Origin: Blautia hansenii
GTDB taxonomy: Bacteria > Bacillota > Clostridia > Lachnospirales > Lachnospiraceae
DNA: 64,000 nt
NCBI RefSeq assembly: GCF_013304445.1
Contig: NZ_JAAITA010000005.1
Location: 62,001-126,000, forward strand
Direction: 5' to 3'
The notes beneath the pieces are model-generated. The model did no database searches, was not told where the DNA came from, and saw only the letters and a program-made list of their open reading frames with translations. Shown piece after piece: positions 17,858 through 26,575 of the stretch. How positions within the stretch are numbered: position 1 is the first letter of the stretch; each line of letters begins with the position of its first letter. A program made the translations under genes and the position numbers.

Positions 17858-19228
17858 TCATCTTAAAAACATACGCAAAAGCTGCTTTTTCCCTTTGGTA
17901 TAAGGCTGATAGCGAATGGGCAAATCCAGCCAGCCGGCTTTCTTTACCATACTCTTGGTATGGCTGAAAGTGTCAAAGCTCTTCTTTCCGTGGTAACTTC
18001 CCATACCGCTGGCTCCTACTCCTCCAAAGCCCATGCGGGAAGTAGCCAGATGAATAATGGTGTCATTCACACAACCGCCGCCAAAGGAAAGATTCCTCAA
18101 AATCCTCTGCTCTGTGTCCGGATTTTTCGTAAAAAGGTAAAGAGCCAAGGGCTTTTCTCTGTCACGGATAAAGGTTTCTGCTTCTTCTATGGTGTCATAA
18201 GTCAGCACCGGAAGCACCGGACCGAAAATTTCTTCCTGCATAACCGGGGAATCCGGAGAAACATAATCCAGTACAGTAGGGGCAATCCGCAGACGCGCTT
18301 CCTCGCCAAATCCCCCTTCCAGAATTGCCTCGCCTTTGATAAGTTCCAACATTCTGTGGTAATGCTTTTCGTTTATCATTTTGGGATAATTGGGATTCTC
18401 CAGTGGATTTTTTCCCAGCATTTTATGAATCCACATTTTTACATAGTTCAGGAAAGGCTCTTTCACACTTTTCTGCACCAGAAGATAATCGGGAGCCACA
18501 CAAGTCTGACCGCTGTTCAAATATTTCCCGAATACCAGACGCCTGGCCGCCAGTTTCAAATCCGCCGTTTCGTCTACGATACAGGGACTTTTTCCACCCA
18601 GTTCCAAGGTCACCGGCGTCAGATGGACAGCTGCTTTTTCCAGTACCAGCTGTCCCACCGCTTTTCCGCCTGTGAAGAAAATATAGTCAAAACGCTGCTC
18701 TAAAAGGCGGCTGTTCTCTTCCCTTCCCCCCTCTACCACGGCTGCAAACTCCGGTGGAAACACTGCCGAAAGCATTTTTTTCAGCACTGCCGATACATGG
18801 GGCGCATAGGCAGACGGCTTCACAATACAGCAGTTTCCTGCGGCAATGGCGCCAATCAGCGGTTCCATACACAGCATAAACGGATAATTCCAGGGAGACA
18901 TAATCAGTACCACCCCGTATGGTTCTGTCATTTCAAAACTTTTTGCCGGAAACTGGGCCAGAGGAGTCGGCACCCCATTTGGCCGCATCCAGGCGGAAAG
19001 GTGTTTTTTCACATAAGTCAGTTCGGAAAGCGTCAGTCCCACTTCGGTCATATAGGCCTCAAACTCTGATTTCCCCAGGTCTTTTCGGAGAGCCTGATGA
19101 ATTTCCTTCTCATACCGTCTGATTCCTTTTTCCAGCCTTTCCAGTGCTTTCTGACGAAATTGCGGGGTTTTTGTAATGCCTTTTTGAAAAAAGGCTCTCT
19201 GTTTTTCTACCAGACTGCTGATTTCCAT
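17858..19228 (-). CDS. NAD(P)-dependent aldehyde dehydrogenase (class 3 type)
   Basis: A 456-residue aldehyde dehydrogenase that oxidises an aldehyde to a carboxylic acid. MSPWNYPFMLCMEPLIGAIA, ELGGKSPCIVDETAD (catalytic base glutamate) and LNSGQTCVAPDYLL (nucleophile cysteine) are intact. Length and the SRMGFGGVGASGMGSYHGK C-terminal motif place it with the shorter class-3-like enzymes that act on medium- or long-chain aliphatic or aromatic aldehydes. It is too short, and lacks partners, for a bifunctional alcohol dehydrogenase. The downstream methyltransferase does not clarify the substrate. Confidence 0.92.
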   Translation of the reverse strand: MEISSLVEKQRAFFQKGITKTPQFRQKALERLEKGIRRYEKEIHQALRKDLGKSEFEAYMTEVGLTLSELTYVKKHLSAWMRPNGVPTPLAQFPAKSFEMTEPYGVVLIMSPWNYPFMLCMEPLIGAIAAGNCCIVKPSAYAPHVSAVLKKMLSAVFPPEFAAVVEGGREENSRLLEQRFDYIFFTGGKAVGQLVLEKAAVHLTPVTLELGGKSPCIVDETADLKLAARRLVFGKYLNSGQTCVAPDYLLVQKSVKEPFLNYVKMWIHKMLGKNPLENPNYPKMINEKHYHRMLELIKGEAILEGGFGEEARLRIAPTVLDYVSPDSPVMQEEIFGPVLPVLTYDTIEEAETFIRDREKPLALYLFTKNPDTEQRILRNLSFGGGCVNDTIIHLATSRMGFGGVGASGMGSYHGKKSFDTFSHTKSMVKKAGWLDLPIRYQPYTKGKKQLLRMFLR

Positions 19229-19323
19229 CTTGCTATCACACTCCTGTTCTCTTATTCTTCTGCCGGATATCTTTCTTTATTTTACCACAAATACAAGGGA
19301 AAAAACAGCTGGAGAATTCTTTC

Positions 19324-20932
19324 TCACTTTCCGGCTGCCATGTCCCGGTACATAACCACAACATCCTGCTCCTTTAACACCGTTTTTCCATCCGGAATAA
19401 TGGCCTCCTCCCCACGAATAACCATGGCAATCAGTTCGTTTCTGGACAAATGCAGCTGGGCTATGCTTTTGTTGCACCATTTATCCCCTGAAAGAATACG
19501 CTTCTCCTGGAGCTGCTCCGTCTCATTGGTATTATAAGGCGGCACACTGAGAATCACACTGTCCCCGGCACAGATTTCTGTATTTCCTTTTGTCAGTATC
19601 ATTTCCTCTCCCCGTTTAATCATCAAAGCCAGAGAGCCCGTGGGAATGTTCACCTCTTTTATTTTCTTTCCATCCCACTCATGCCCCTGGGGAATATACA
19701 TGCGCATAAGCTGCAGCGAAGTTTCTTCCTGATAATCGTTAAAGGTTTTGCTTACATCCGCGGTATCATCAATCATAGACAGCTTCTGCGCCACCTTGGG
19801 CAGAAACGTTCCCTGAATGGCTACAGAGAAAAGAGAAACCATAAACACAATGTGGAACAAATCCTGCTTCATAGAAATCCCTGCCGCTACGGCGGTAATG
19901 GCAAATACTGAAGAAGAGGCACCGCGAAGCCCTGCCCAGGAAATCAGCCAGCACTGCCGGTTGCTGCATTTCATAGGCTTTAAAAGTAAAAAGACAGCCA
20001 CCGGCCTGCTGATAATTGTCAGAAAAGCCACAATAGCAAGCGCTGTGGGAATGATTTCCGGCATCTGATGCGGAAAGGTTAAAAGTCCGATTAAAAAGAA
20101 AATCAATATCTGAGCCAGGCTGGTAACGCCGTCAAAAAAACGGAATCAGTATCTCCTTCTTTTTGATTTTGCTGTTTCCCATAAGAATACCGAAAAGATA
20201 CACACTCAAAAAAGCATTGCCCCCCACAAAAGAAGTCAGACCATAGCAGCCCAGCACCATGGCAATCACAAAAACCATCTCCAGCCCTTCCGCAATCAGA
20301 CTAGTCTTTGCCATAATAAAGACGCAAAGCTTCGCCAGCACCAGTCCTACCAGAACACCGAAGATAATCTGCATGGCAATCACAGCCGCAATATTTCCGG
20401 ATTTTCCATTTGTCATAATTCCAATGGCTATAATCGTGAGAAGATAGGAAATGGGGTCATTGCTTCCGCTTTCCACCTCCAGAAGTGACGCTGTCCCATC
20501 CTTTAGGTTCAGCTTCTTTTTTCGCAGAATGGCAAACACACTGGCTGCATCTGTAGAAGACAGCACGGCGCCAATCAGAAAACTCTCTTCAAAAGAAAAC
20601 TTTAAAACTACATTGCAAAGCAAAGCCGTAATTCCGGCCGTAATGAAAACACCTGCTGTAGACAGGGTAACGGCCTTTCCTGCAATACTCTTCGCCGCCT
20701 CCCACTTGGTATTGAATCCGCCATAAAACATAATAAATACAAAAGCCACCGAACAGATTCTTTCTGCCAGTTCAAAATTTTCAAAAGGTACTTTAAAAAT
20801 ACCGTCACTTCCGAAAAGCATGCCGATAAACATAAACAGTATCAGCGCAGGCATACCCAGCCTGTCCGAAAACTTTTCTGCAAGCACGCAAAGCAGCATA
20901 ATCAAGGTGATTCCCAATATAATTCCTGTCAT
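19324..20932 (-). pseudogene. Cation/proton antiporter (CPA1, NhaP2-like) with a frameshift
   Basis: Two open frames make up one protein of about 535 residues. The N-terminal part (20932-20132) holds most of a CPA1 exchanger (LSSTDAASVFAILRKKKLNL, ESGSNDPISYLL). The remainder (20106-19324) has the last helices and a cytosolic RCK_C/TrkA_C-type domain (QLHLSRNELIAMVIRGEEAI). The break is at seven identical bases at 20134-20140 (T on the coding strand). With six, the frame would read IPFFDGVTSLAQILIFFLIG without interruption. NhaP2-like proteins exchange K+ or Na+ for protons. The defect could be slippage, phase variation or a sequencing error. Confidence 0.85.
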
Positions 20933-20960
20933 CTCATCTCTCCCATCTGTAAATCATTCA

Positions 20961-21017
20961 GAAAAAGGCTTCTGCATGTCTTCTATGAACCTTTCATCAG
21001 AAATCATGCAGCAGCCT
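20961..21017 (-). terminator. Terminator after the Maf/HAD operon
   Basis: On the minus strand AGGCTGCTGCATG (21017-21005) pairs with CATGCAGAAGCCT (20978-20966), with a single mismatch, and TTTTT follows. T-rich sequence on the other side suggests it works in both directions. Confidence 0.75.
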
Positions 21018-21033
21018 CTTTTTTCCTTTTTAT

Positions 21034-21297
21034 TTATCCTTCTACAATCAAATACTGACCGTTTGGCAGTGGGAAAACTTCACTGGCGTCCTCCAGTTCT
21101 TCCAGGGACATATCCTCTACGTCCATGCCGTTTTCCTCAAAGTACACTCTCACTTCTTCCAGTGAATCCACCACAGCGGCCATGCAGTCCTCTAAAAAGG
21201 CCTCCGCCTCTTCCTCTGTCTCTGCCACAGGCTCTGTAAAAAGCTGCTCCTGATTTCTTAAAAATGTTAAAATACACTCTTCGCTGTACTCATTCAT
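21034..21297 (-). CDS. Small acidic protein of unknown function
   Basis: An 87-residue, strongly acidic, soluble protein (MNEYSEECILTFLRNQEQLF, then TEEEAEAFLEDCMAAVVDSL and LEELEDASEVFPLPNGQYLI). It is predicted largely helical, with a short C-terminal beta segment and no signal peptide or metal motif. Its start overlaps the end of the Cof-type phosphatase gene by 8 bases, so it is the last gene of the Maf-HAD-HAD operon. I do not recognise a named family. Confidence 0.7.
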   Translation of the reverse strand: MNEYSEECILTFLRNQEQLFTEPVAETEEEAEAFLEDCMAAVVDSLEEVRVYFEENGMDVEDMSLEELEDASEVFPLPNGQYLIVEG

Positions 21298-22084
21298 ACC
21301 AATTTCCTCCCTGTTTTATCACTTTTTCCAGTACCGTTTCCACTCTGTCGGTTACTCTTCCGGCGGTTTCCCGCACTTCCTTCCTGGCCTCTCCCACGGC
21401 AAAGCCATAGGTCACTTCCTGCAGCATTTCCAAATCATTGAAATTGTCGCCAAAAGCCGCGCAGTTCTCATCAGACAAAAGAAGGTGTTTCTTCAGCACC
21501 CGAAGCCCGTTTCCCTTATCTGCGCTTAAAGGCATCATATCCAGCCAGGAAATCCCGGAAGTCACTACCGTGGCTCTGCTGCCAAAGGCCTTTTTCCAGT
21601 AAGGCGCAATGGCCTCCGCGCCGTTTTCCTCATATACGGAAATCTTAATGATTTCCTCCGGCACCTGAAAAATATCCGGCAGCACCGTAGTGTCGTTTTT
21701 CACAAAATTTATCATGTATTCCCGAAAAGCCTCTGTCTTAGGCTGCAGATAAACCGTCCTTTCCCCGGAAACCACCAGTTCCGCACGGTCTTTCTTCAAT
21801 ATGCTATGCAGCATTTCTTCTGCCAATTCCCTTTCAAAGACATTTTTATGTAAAATTTTTCCTTTGTAAACTACCAGGGCACCGTTTTCACAGACATAGG
21901 CAATATCCTCACAGACAGGTGCAAACAGTCTTTGCAGATTGGTATACTGTCTTCCGCTGGCGGCTACAAATAAAATACCCATTTCTTTTAACTGCTTTAT
22001 CTGCTCTATGACAGTGTCAGACAACGTCCTGACTCCGTTTTGCAGAAGGGTTCCGTCTAAGTCACTGGCTATCAGCTTCAGCAT
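21290..22084 (-). CDS. Cof-type HAD hydrolase (sugar-phosphate phosphatase family)
   Basis: About 264 residues of the HAD superfamily, subclass IIB (Cof). Motif I is ASDLDGTLL with the nucleophile aspartate, motif II VAASGRQYTNL, and motifs III/IV are SADKGNGLRVLKKH and AAFGDNFNDLEML. The cap lies between. Such enzymes dephosphorylate small phosphorylated metabolites, often flavin or sugar phosphates. I place the start at 22084 (MLKLIASDLDG); it overlaps the end of the upstream HAD gene by 23 bases. Confidence 0.88.
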   Translation of the reverse strand: MLKLIASDLDGTLLQNGVRTLSDTVIEQIKQLKEMGILFVAASGRQYTNLQRLFAPVCEDIAYVCENGALVVYKGKILHKNVFERELAEEMLHSILKKDRAELVVSGERTVYLQPKTEAFREYMINFVKNDTTVLPDIFQVPEEIIKISVYEENGAEAIAPYWKKAFGSRATVVTSGISWLDMMPLSADKGNGLRVLKKHLLLSDENCAAFGDNFNDLEMLQEVTYGFAVGEARKEVRETAGRVTDRVETVLEKVIKQGGNWYE

Positions 22085-22757
22085 TTTTCTGCTTCTCCTT
22101 TTCTCTTTTTGCAAGAGTCAGAATTTCTTCCGGCCGGTCCACAATTTTATCCGCATGGTGTTCTTCCAATTCTGTTCTTGGGCGGAATCCCCAGGTCACC
22201 CCTACGGTAAACATGCCTGCCGCTTTCCCGGTATCCATATCTGTGTTGGTATCTCCGCAGTAAATGCACTCCTTTGGAGAAATCTGAAATTCCTCTGCAA
22301 TAGCCAGGGCGCCTATGGGAGAAGGCTTTCTGGGAATCTTCTCAGTCTGTCCCTGCACCTTATGGAACACGTCTCTGCCGAAAATCTTTTCCACAACTTC
22401 CACAGCCGCCCCGTGAGGTTTATTGGAAAAGACAGCAATTTTCAGACCTTCCTTTTTCAGTCCTTCCAGAAGTTCCAGAATTCCTTCAAAAGGCTTTACA
22501 TGGTAAAAAGGATTTTCTCCAAACCACTTCCGGTACAAAACCCGCACTTCCTCATAATCCACTTTATCGCCGCCGGGAACTGCCTGCAGCATTCTTCTTA
22601 CCAGTTCATCTGCACCGTCTCCTGCATAAAAATTATAATTTTCCACCGGAAGTTCCGGCAGGTGAAAATGACGCAGTGTCTGATTTCCCACATAGGCAAT
22701 GGATTCCACGGTATCTGCAATGGTTCCGTCCAGGTCAAAAATACAAGCTTTATACAT
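22062..22757 (-). CDS. HAD hydrolase, phosphoglycolate-phosphatase-like
   Basis: About 231 residues of HAD subfamily IA. Motif I is MYKACIFDLDGTIADT, motif II AVFSNKPHG, motif III RKPSPIGAL and motif IV IYCGDTNTDMDTGKAAG. This is the Gph/PpaX arrangement with a helical cap after motif I. It probably removes phosphate from phosphoglycolate or a similar small molecule. The start at 22757 has AAGGAG upstream and follows the Maf stop by two bases. Confidence 0.88.
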   Translation of the reverse strand: MYKACIFDLDGTIADTVESIAYVGNQTLRHFHLPELPVENYNFYAGDGADELVRRMLQAVPGGDKVDYEEVRVLYRKWFGENPFYHVKPFEGILELLEGLKKEGLKIAVFSNKPHGAAVEVVEKIFGRDVFHKVQGQTEKIPRKPSPIGALAIAEEFQISPKECIYCGDTNTDMDTGKAAGMFTVGVTWGFRPRTELEEHHADKIVDRPEEILTLAKREKEKQKNAEADSQ

Positions 22758-22759
22758 GT

Positions 22760-23347
22760 CTACCACTCCTTTATTTCCAATCCCATTTTTCTGCATTCCT
22801 GATAGAGTCTTGCCAGAGGCAGCCCCACAACCGTATTATAATCCCCCCGGATTTCCCGGATAAAGACTGCGGATTTCCCCTGGATTCCGTAAGCACCTGC
22901 CTTATCCATAGGTTCTTCGGTCTCCACATATCCCCTGATTTCTTCTTCTGTCATGGGATAAAAATACACTTCTGTCTTTTCATGGAAGGTGCGGATATTT
23001 TCTTTTCCCTCTTCCCTCACCATAACCGTTACACCGGTATAGACTTCGTGCTGTTTTCCCTGAAGCATGGTGAGCATGCTCACAGCCTCCTCCTTATCAG
23101 CCGGCTTTCCTAAAATTCTGCCTTCTGCGGCCACTACAGTATCCGCACCGATAACTGCCACGTCTCCTGTTGTCTGTGCATAAATATCACGGCATTTTAA
23201 CAGGGACAGCTCCTCCACAGCCTGCCCCGGCTCTTTGACGGTTATCTTTTCTTCTGCCTGGCTGGGCTTTACCACAAAAGGAATCCCTGCCTGGGATAAC
23301 AATTCCCGCCGTCTCGGTGATGCACTTGCAAGTATGATTTGTTTCAT
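22760..23347 (-). CDS. maf: Maf-like nucleotide pyrophosphatase
   Basis: A 195-residue Maf protein. The family hydrolyses dTTP, UTP or modified nucleoside triphosphates to the monophosphates, a housecleaning role linked to septum formation. The N-terminal motif MKQIILASASPRRRELLSQA, then GADTVVAAEGRILGKPADKE and GAYGIQGKSAVFIREIRGDY are all typical. I placed the start at 23347 because AAAGGAG lies upstream with good spacing; the open frame extends 27 codons further. It opens an operon with two HAD phosphatases and a small acidic protein. Confidence 0.93.
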   Translation of the reverse strand: MKQIILASASPRRRELLSQAGIPFVVKPSQAEEKITVKEPGQAVEELSLLKCRDIYAQTTGDVAVIGADTVVAAEGRILGKPADKEEAVSMLTMLQGKQHEVYTGVTVMVREEGKENIRTFHEKTEVYFYPMTEEEIRGYVETEEPMDKAGAYGIQGKSAVFIREIRGDYNTVVGLPLARLYQECRKMGLEIKEW

Positions 23348-23437
23348 TGTCTGCTCCTTTTTGCAGTATGAAATATCTTCTGGTGTACTGCATAGTAAGA
23401 GTATAGCCCGACTTTTCCTCTGACGCAACCTCTTTTT

Positions 23438-23490
23438 AAAAGGGACGGCCAGAATCCGGACTCTCCCGTCCTTCGTGGCCGTCCCTTTTT
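23438..23490 (-). terminator. Terminator after the DUF2325/DUF3793 pair
   Basis: AAAAGGGACGGCCA and TGGCCGTCCCTTTT form a perfect 14-base stem; T-runs stand on both sides. It separates the DUF3793 gene from maf. Confidence 0.9.
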
Positions 23491-23520
23491 ATCAGAAGGT
23501 TCGTATGGAAATTTCCTGTT

Positions 23521-24072
23521 TTACGCTGCTACAATCAACTTTTTGACCGGTCTTCCTCCCAAAAACAGACGGGTATAAACCAGTTCGCACTTTTTAAATT
23601 TATGAAAGGTTTTTCTTGCTTCACATTCGTTGCAGTACACTTTCCAGCAGCCGCAGCATTTGCAGTTTTTCCCTTCATTTTCTATAAATCCCTTCACATC
23701 CTCCTGGGGATATCCCAGAAACAGTCCGATTTCGTGAGGGAACTTTGCACAGCTTTGAATTCTCTGCCGCAGACAGACCAAAGCCTCTTTCGCTTTTTCA
23801 TATGCATAGCCCTCTGCTGCTAACATCTGTCTGGTTTCCCTGCGGTTTAAATCCTGCTCAAGGCGGCTGATTCTATATACATACAAAAGAGCCCTTTGCC
23901 CGTGCAGGCGCATAACCATCAGACCCAATCCCTTTTCCTGAAACACCTTCTGCCATTCTTCCAGAACTGCCTTCAATTCTTCCCGGTTTTCCCAGGGATA
24001 CCAGAAAAGATTGGCTGTCTTCAGTCCGGCCAGCGTGGGAGCGCTGTGACGGATTAAAAATTCATCAAGCAT
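23521..24072 (-). CDS. DUF3793 family protein
   Basis: About 183 residues that I place in DUF3793, a clostridial family of unknown function. The N-terminus MLDEFLIRHSAPTLAGLKTA is characteristic. Near the C-terminus stands a cysteine group (CKCCGCWKVYCNECEA) that could bind a metal or an iron-sulphur cluster, though this is my inference. AAAGGAGGAG precedes the start at 24072. The gene overlaps the end of the DUF2325 gene by 8 bases. From general knowledge of such genomes, DUF3793 genes often lie near feo or flavodoxin genes, which fits the operator-like repeats upstream. Confidence 0.8.
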   Translation of the reverse strand: MLDEFLIRHSAPTLAGLKTANLFWYPWENREELKAVLEEWQKVFQEKGLGLMVMRLHGQRALLYVYRISRLEQDLNRRETRQMLAAEGYAYEKAKEALVCLRQRIQSCAKFPHEIGLFLGYPQEDVKGFIENEGKNCKCCGCWKVYCNECEARKTFHKFKKCELVYTRLFLGGRPVKKLIVAA

Positions 24073-24361
24073 AAACCGCTCCTCCTTTGATATCCTCCAG
24101 TACAGACTGCAGCGCTGCTGTGCTGGCTCTGTGAATCCGCACAATAGGAATGTTGTTCCTCTTGGCCTCTTGGGAAGCATTCATAACCATTTTGTGGGAA
24201 ACCGTATTGGTAAACATCAAAAGCAAATCCGGGCAGCCCATTTTTTTCTTAATGGAACCATGTTCTTTGACAAAGACTTTCGCCTTACATCCATAATCCT
24301 GACACAGATTCTCATATCTGGTGACCATTCTCTCGTTTCCTCCGATAATTACAATACTCAT
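24065..24361 (-). CDS. DUF2325 family protein
   Basis: A 98-residue protein of DUF2325, a small Rossmann-like domain of unknown function. MSIVIIGGNERMVTRYENLC begins it, and PDLLLMFTNTVSHKMV with NNIPIVRIHRAST are conserved-looking. I chose the ATG at 24361, two codons inside the longest frame, because AAGGAG is placed well for it. It is the first gene of a two-gene operon with DUF3793, behind a promoter and two operator-like inverted repeats. Confidence 0.8.
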   Translation of the reverse strand: MSIVIIGGNERMVTRYENLCQDYGCKAKVFVKEHGSIKKKMGCPDLLLMFTNTVSHKMVMNASQEAKRNNIPIVRIHRASTAALQSVLEDIKGGAVYA

Positions 24362-24423
24362 ATGCAAAACTCCTTTCCATTGTTGTTATCATTTCCTTTT
24401 TTCTTCCATTCATACGCTCACTA

Positions 24424-24441
24424 AGTTAGTTATTTCTAACC
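24424..24441 (-). promoter_or_regulatory. Operator-like inverted repeat 1
   Basis: AGTTAG-TTATTT-CTAACCT forms an imperfect inverted repeat (AGGTTAG on the other strand). It lies 63 bases before the DUF2325 start, and its TTAG-N6-CTAA core recurs at 24492-24505. The sequence resembles DtxR/MntR-type metal-regulator sites, but the regulator is an inference. Confidence 0.45.
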
Positions 24442-24491
24442 TGTCTGTAAAAAGAAAAGACATAGGGTAAAACTGCCTCTCCTCTGTTGAA

Positions 24492-24505
24492 TTAGCTACA
24501 ACTAA
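24492..24505 (-). promoter_or_regulatory. Operator-like inverted repeat 2
   Basis: TTAG-CTACAA-CTAA has the same arms and spacing as repeat 1 and lies just downstream of the predicted transcription start, a position suited to repression. Confidence 0.45.
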
Positions 24506-24518
24506 CTCTTATGCTACT

Positions 24519-24546
24519 ATCATACTGATTTTTCTATTTTTGTCAA
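24519..24546 (-). promoter_or_regulatory. Promoter of the DUF2325/DUF3793 operon
   Basis: TTGACA (24546-24541) and TATGAT (24524-24519) on the minus strand with a 16-base spacer. The rest of this ~300-base gap (24368-24663) holds the two operators and the short upstream region of the plus-strand gene, with TATAAT at 24611. Confidence 0.65.
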
Positions 24547-24663
24547 TAGTTTTTTTGAAATTCATAGAAAATTAATGAAAATACCTCTTCCTTCTCCTCA
24601 TAAAAAGGATTATAATGGAGAACATATAAGAGTATGGGAGTGAGACTCAGAAAGGATAATGAT

Positions 24664-25116
24664 ATGGGAAATTTTGGAAAAAAACTTTTAGGGATGGGCG
24701 CTTTAGGCGCAGCGGCAGGTGCTGCAGCTTACTATTTTGTTAAGAAGAAAAATGAAAATCCGGACTTACAGGAAGAGTTTGCTGACTTTCAGGATAATTT
24801 AAAAGAAACTGCTGTTTCTGCTGCAGGCGTTGCTTCTAAGTTTAAAAAAGTCATGGAAAAATCCGTAGATGACGCAGTAAGCAAAGTCAAAGAACACACC
24901 GACGATTTTCTGGACGACGACATCTTTGAAGAAGAGGATTTTACCGAAGCAGTCAAAGAAACCGCAGAAGATATGGCCGAAGAAGCTGCCGAAAAAGCAG
25001 AGGATATCAAAGAGGAAGCAGAAGAAAAAGTACAGACTGCCGCTGAAACCGTCAAAGATATAAAAGACGAAATAAAAGAAGAAGTGAAAGAAGAAGAAAA
25101 AGAGAGCGAAGCGTAA
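24664..25116 (+). CDS. Membrane-anchored acidic coiled-coil protein
   Basis: About 150 residues. MGNFGKKLLGMGALGAAAGA followed by AAYYFVKKKNE is a short glycine/alanine-rich membrane segment like that of YtxH-type proteins. The rest is very rich in glutamate, lysine and alanine and predicted to be long amphipathic helices (AEKAEDIKEEAEEKVQTAAE). The start at 24664 has AAAGG upstream. It is followed 30 bases later by the next gene on the same strand. A stress or envelope-associated role is common for look-alikes but not shown here. Confidence 0.7.
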   Translation: MGNFGKKLLGMGALGAAAGAAAYYFVKKKNENPDLQEEFADFQDNLKETAVSAAGVASKFKKVMEKSVDDAVSKVKEHTDDFLDDDIFEEEDFTEAVKETAEDMAEEAAEKAEDIKEEAEEKVQTAAETVKDIKDEIKEEVKEEEKESEA

Positions 25117-25146
25117 ATTCGCAGACAAAAGAGGGAGGATAAACCA

Positions 25147-25662
25147 ATGAACAACCAGTTATTCGAGCAGGCAAAAAATGATGATATTCTGTCAAAGGAA
25201 TTGATTTCTTTTCTTTTGGAAACCATGGAATACAACCGTCTGAGTTTCATCAATGACGCAGTGGAAATTCTGAAGGTCCTGAAAATCCGTATTGAGCGCG
25301 GCGACAAAATCACAGACGCAGTTTCTCATCGGATTTACAACCTGCCGGACTTCAAAAACTTTGTCCGCGAGCATTTTTCATCCTACATTTACAGCCAGGT
25401 ATTTACGGCCTTAAAGGACGAGAAAAGTTATTTCTCCTTAGAGCCCTGTGAAGGCGGTTACGAACTGGTGCTCTCAGACAAAGACCAAAAAGTATACAAA
25501 TGGATTTCCAGTTTGAACGAAAAGTTTTCTCTGGTTTACATGGCAGCCACTAAGGTCGTATACATAAAAAATGTAAGAACCAAAACCTACACCCCTTTTC
25601 TTTCTGCGAACGGCAAATACTGCCGATATGACGAAAGTGTAGGAAAACTTCTGGAAATTTAA
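25147..25662 (+). CDS. Conserved-looking protein of unknown function
   Basis: A 171-residue soluble protein. The first ~90 residues look helical (ISFLLETMEYNRLSFINDAV, LKVLKIRIERGDKITDAV). The second half alternates beta strands (YELVLSDKDQKVYKWISSLN, FSLVYMAATKVVYIKNVRTK). GGGAGG lies upstream of the ATG. No signal peptide or catalytic motif is visible and I do not recognise the family. It is the second gene of a two-gene unit ended by a strong terminator. Confidence 0.65.
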   Translation: MNNQLFEQAKNDDILSKELISFLLETMEYNRLSFINDAVEILKVLKIRIERGDKITDAVSHRIYNLPDFKNFVREHFSSYIYSQVFTALKDEKSYFSLEPCEGGYELVLSDKDQKVYKWISSLNEKFSLVYMAATKVVYIKNVRTKTYTPFLSANGKYCRYDESVGKLLEI

Positions 25663-25701
25663 GGGGCTATCGGGAAATACCGTTTTTAGCTTCTAAATCT
25701 T

Positions 25702-25770
25702 AAAATAAGAATCTCCCGTAGAAATCAGTGTTTTTTATACCTAATCTTCTATGGGGGATTCTTATTTTTT
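25702..25770 (+). terminator. Long-stem terminator
   Basis: AAATAAGAATCTCCC..TAGAA pairs with TTCTA.GGGGGATTCTTATTT over about 20 bases, followed by TTTTTT. It closes the plus-strand pair and marks the left edge of the AT-rich islet. Confidence 0.85.
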
Positions 25771-25860
25771 CTTTTCTGTATGTATTTTAGGGCACAAAGA
25801 CCCCTCAACTGCATTTTTGAAAGCCTATATGAATAAAGATAAAGTTATATCCTATAAACC

Positions 25861-26001
25861 TTATATTTCTGCTTGAACAATACGTCCAAAGTTTATCTCA
25901 TCTTTAAAAAGATCATACACATATTCTGAGCTTTCCATATATAAACCGGTTTCTTTATCCTGAAGTTTTTCAAAGACTTTTGAGTTATAAAACTTATCCA
26001 T
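25861..26001 (-). CDS. Small protein of the DUF3791/DUF3990 cassette
   Basis: A 46-residue frame starting MDKFYNSKVFEKLQDKETGL and ending FGRIVQAEI. AGGAAATTAAT lies directly before the ATG, which follows the end of the DUF3990 remnant by only a base or so. It is acidic, has no membrane segment, and is the third member of a compact cassette. I believe similar short frames accompany DUF3990 genes elsewhere, but I cannot confirm this. Function unknown. Confidence 0.5.
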   Translation of the reverse strand: MDKFYNSKVFEKLQDKETGLYMESSEYVYDLFKDEINFGRIVQAEI

Positions 26002-26002
26002 A

Positions 26003-26322
26003 TTAATTTCCTACCTTTCGTAAAAGTTTTATACTTTTTTCTGTATGAAAAGAATACTGCGATGATGTCTTTTTATATATCATTCCTTTCAATAAGGTTT
26101 CAAAATCAATAATTTCATTTTCATACTGACGAAATAATAATGCCATATTATCATCCGCAACAGGTCCTATAACCATATCATATTTGTAAATGTTCGATTT
26201 CTATTATTCATGACAAATTTTGCACATTCTTCCGTTGTTTCTAAACCGAAATCTTTATATGGTCTGCACATTGCCAAATTTATACTATCAATTACAATAT
26301 TACTTCCATGATATAATCTCAT
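26003..26322 (-). pseudogene. DUF3990 gene with internal deletion and frameshift
   Basis: It starts MRLYHGSNIVIDSINLAMCR then PYKDFG, the normal opening of a DUF3990 protein (about 160 residues, related in look to ADP-ribosyltransferase-type toxins). After KDFG the expected central part is missing and the sequence resumes with EECAKFVMNNRNRTF. A frameshift near 26188 then makes a TAG stop. In the next frame the C-terminal part is still readable (VIGPVADDNMALLFRQYENE, SSQYSFHTEKSIKLLRKVGN). The ATG overlaps the DUF3791 stop (ATGA). The full protein can no longer be made. Confidence 0.75.
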
Positions 26323-26537
26323 AACACGCCTCCGTTTTTTCGGCACAATATCCCTAAGTCTTCTATTATTGTTTCAAAATCTAAAGTATGCTCAACTTCA
26401 TAGTTTTCTTTTATAAACGCAATACCTTTAAACTGAAAAGGGTAACGAAATGCTTCCTGTATACTGAGATTATGATGTTGTGCAAATTCGTTTACACATG
26501 CAACAGTAAAACCTATTTTCTTTTTCTTTTCACTCAT
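26319..26537 (-). CDS. DUF3791 family small protein
   Basis: A 72-residue protein of DUF3791 (FTVACVNEFAQHHNLSIQEA, FKGIAFIKENYEVEHTL, ILCRKNGG). These small proteins are usually encoded directly before a DUF3990 gene, as here, and such pairs have the organisation of a toxin-antitoxin module; that function is inference. GGAGG stands 6 bases before the ATG. It appears intact, while its partner is decayed. Confidence 0.8.
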   Translation of the reverse strand: MSEKKKKIGFTVACVNEFAQHHNLSIQEAFRYPFQFKGIAFIKENYEVEHTLDFETIIEDLGILCRKNGGVL

Positions 26538-26575
26538 CCAAAACCTCCATTTACTCTTATCTATTGAACTATAGT

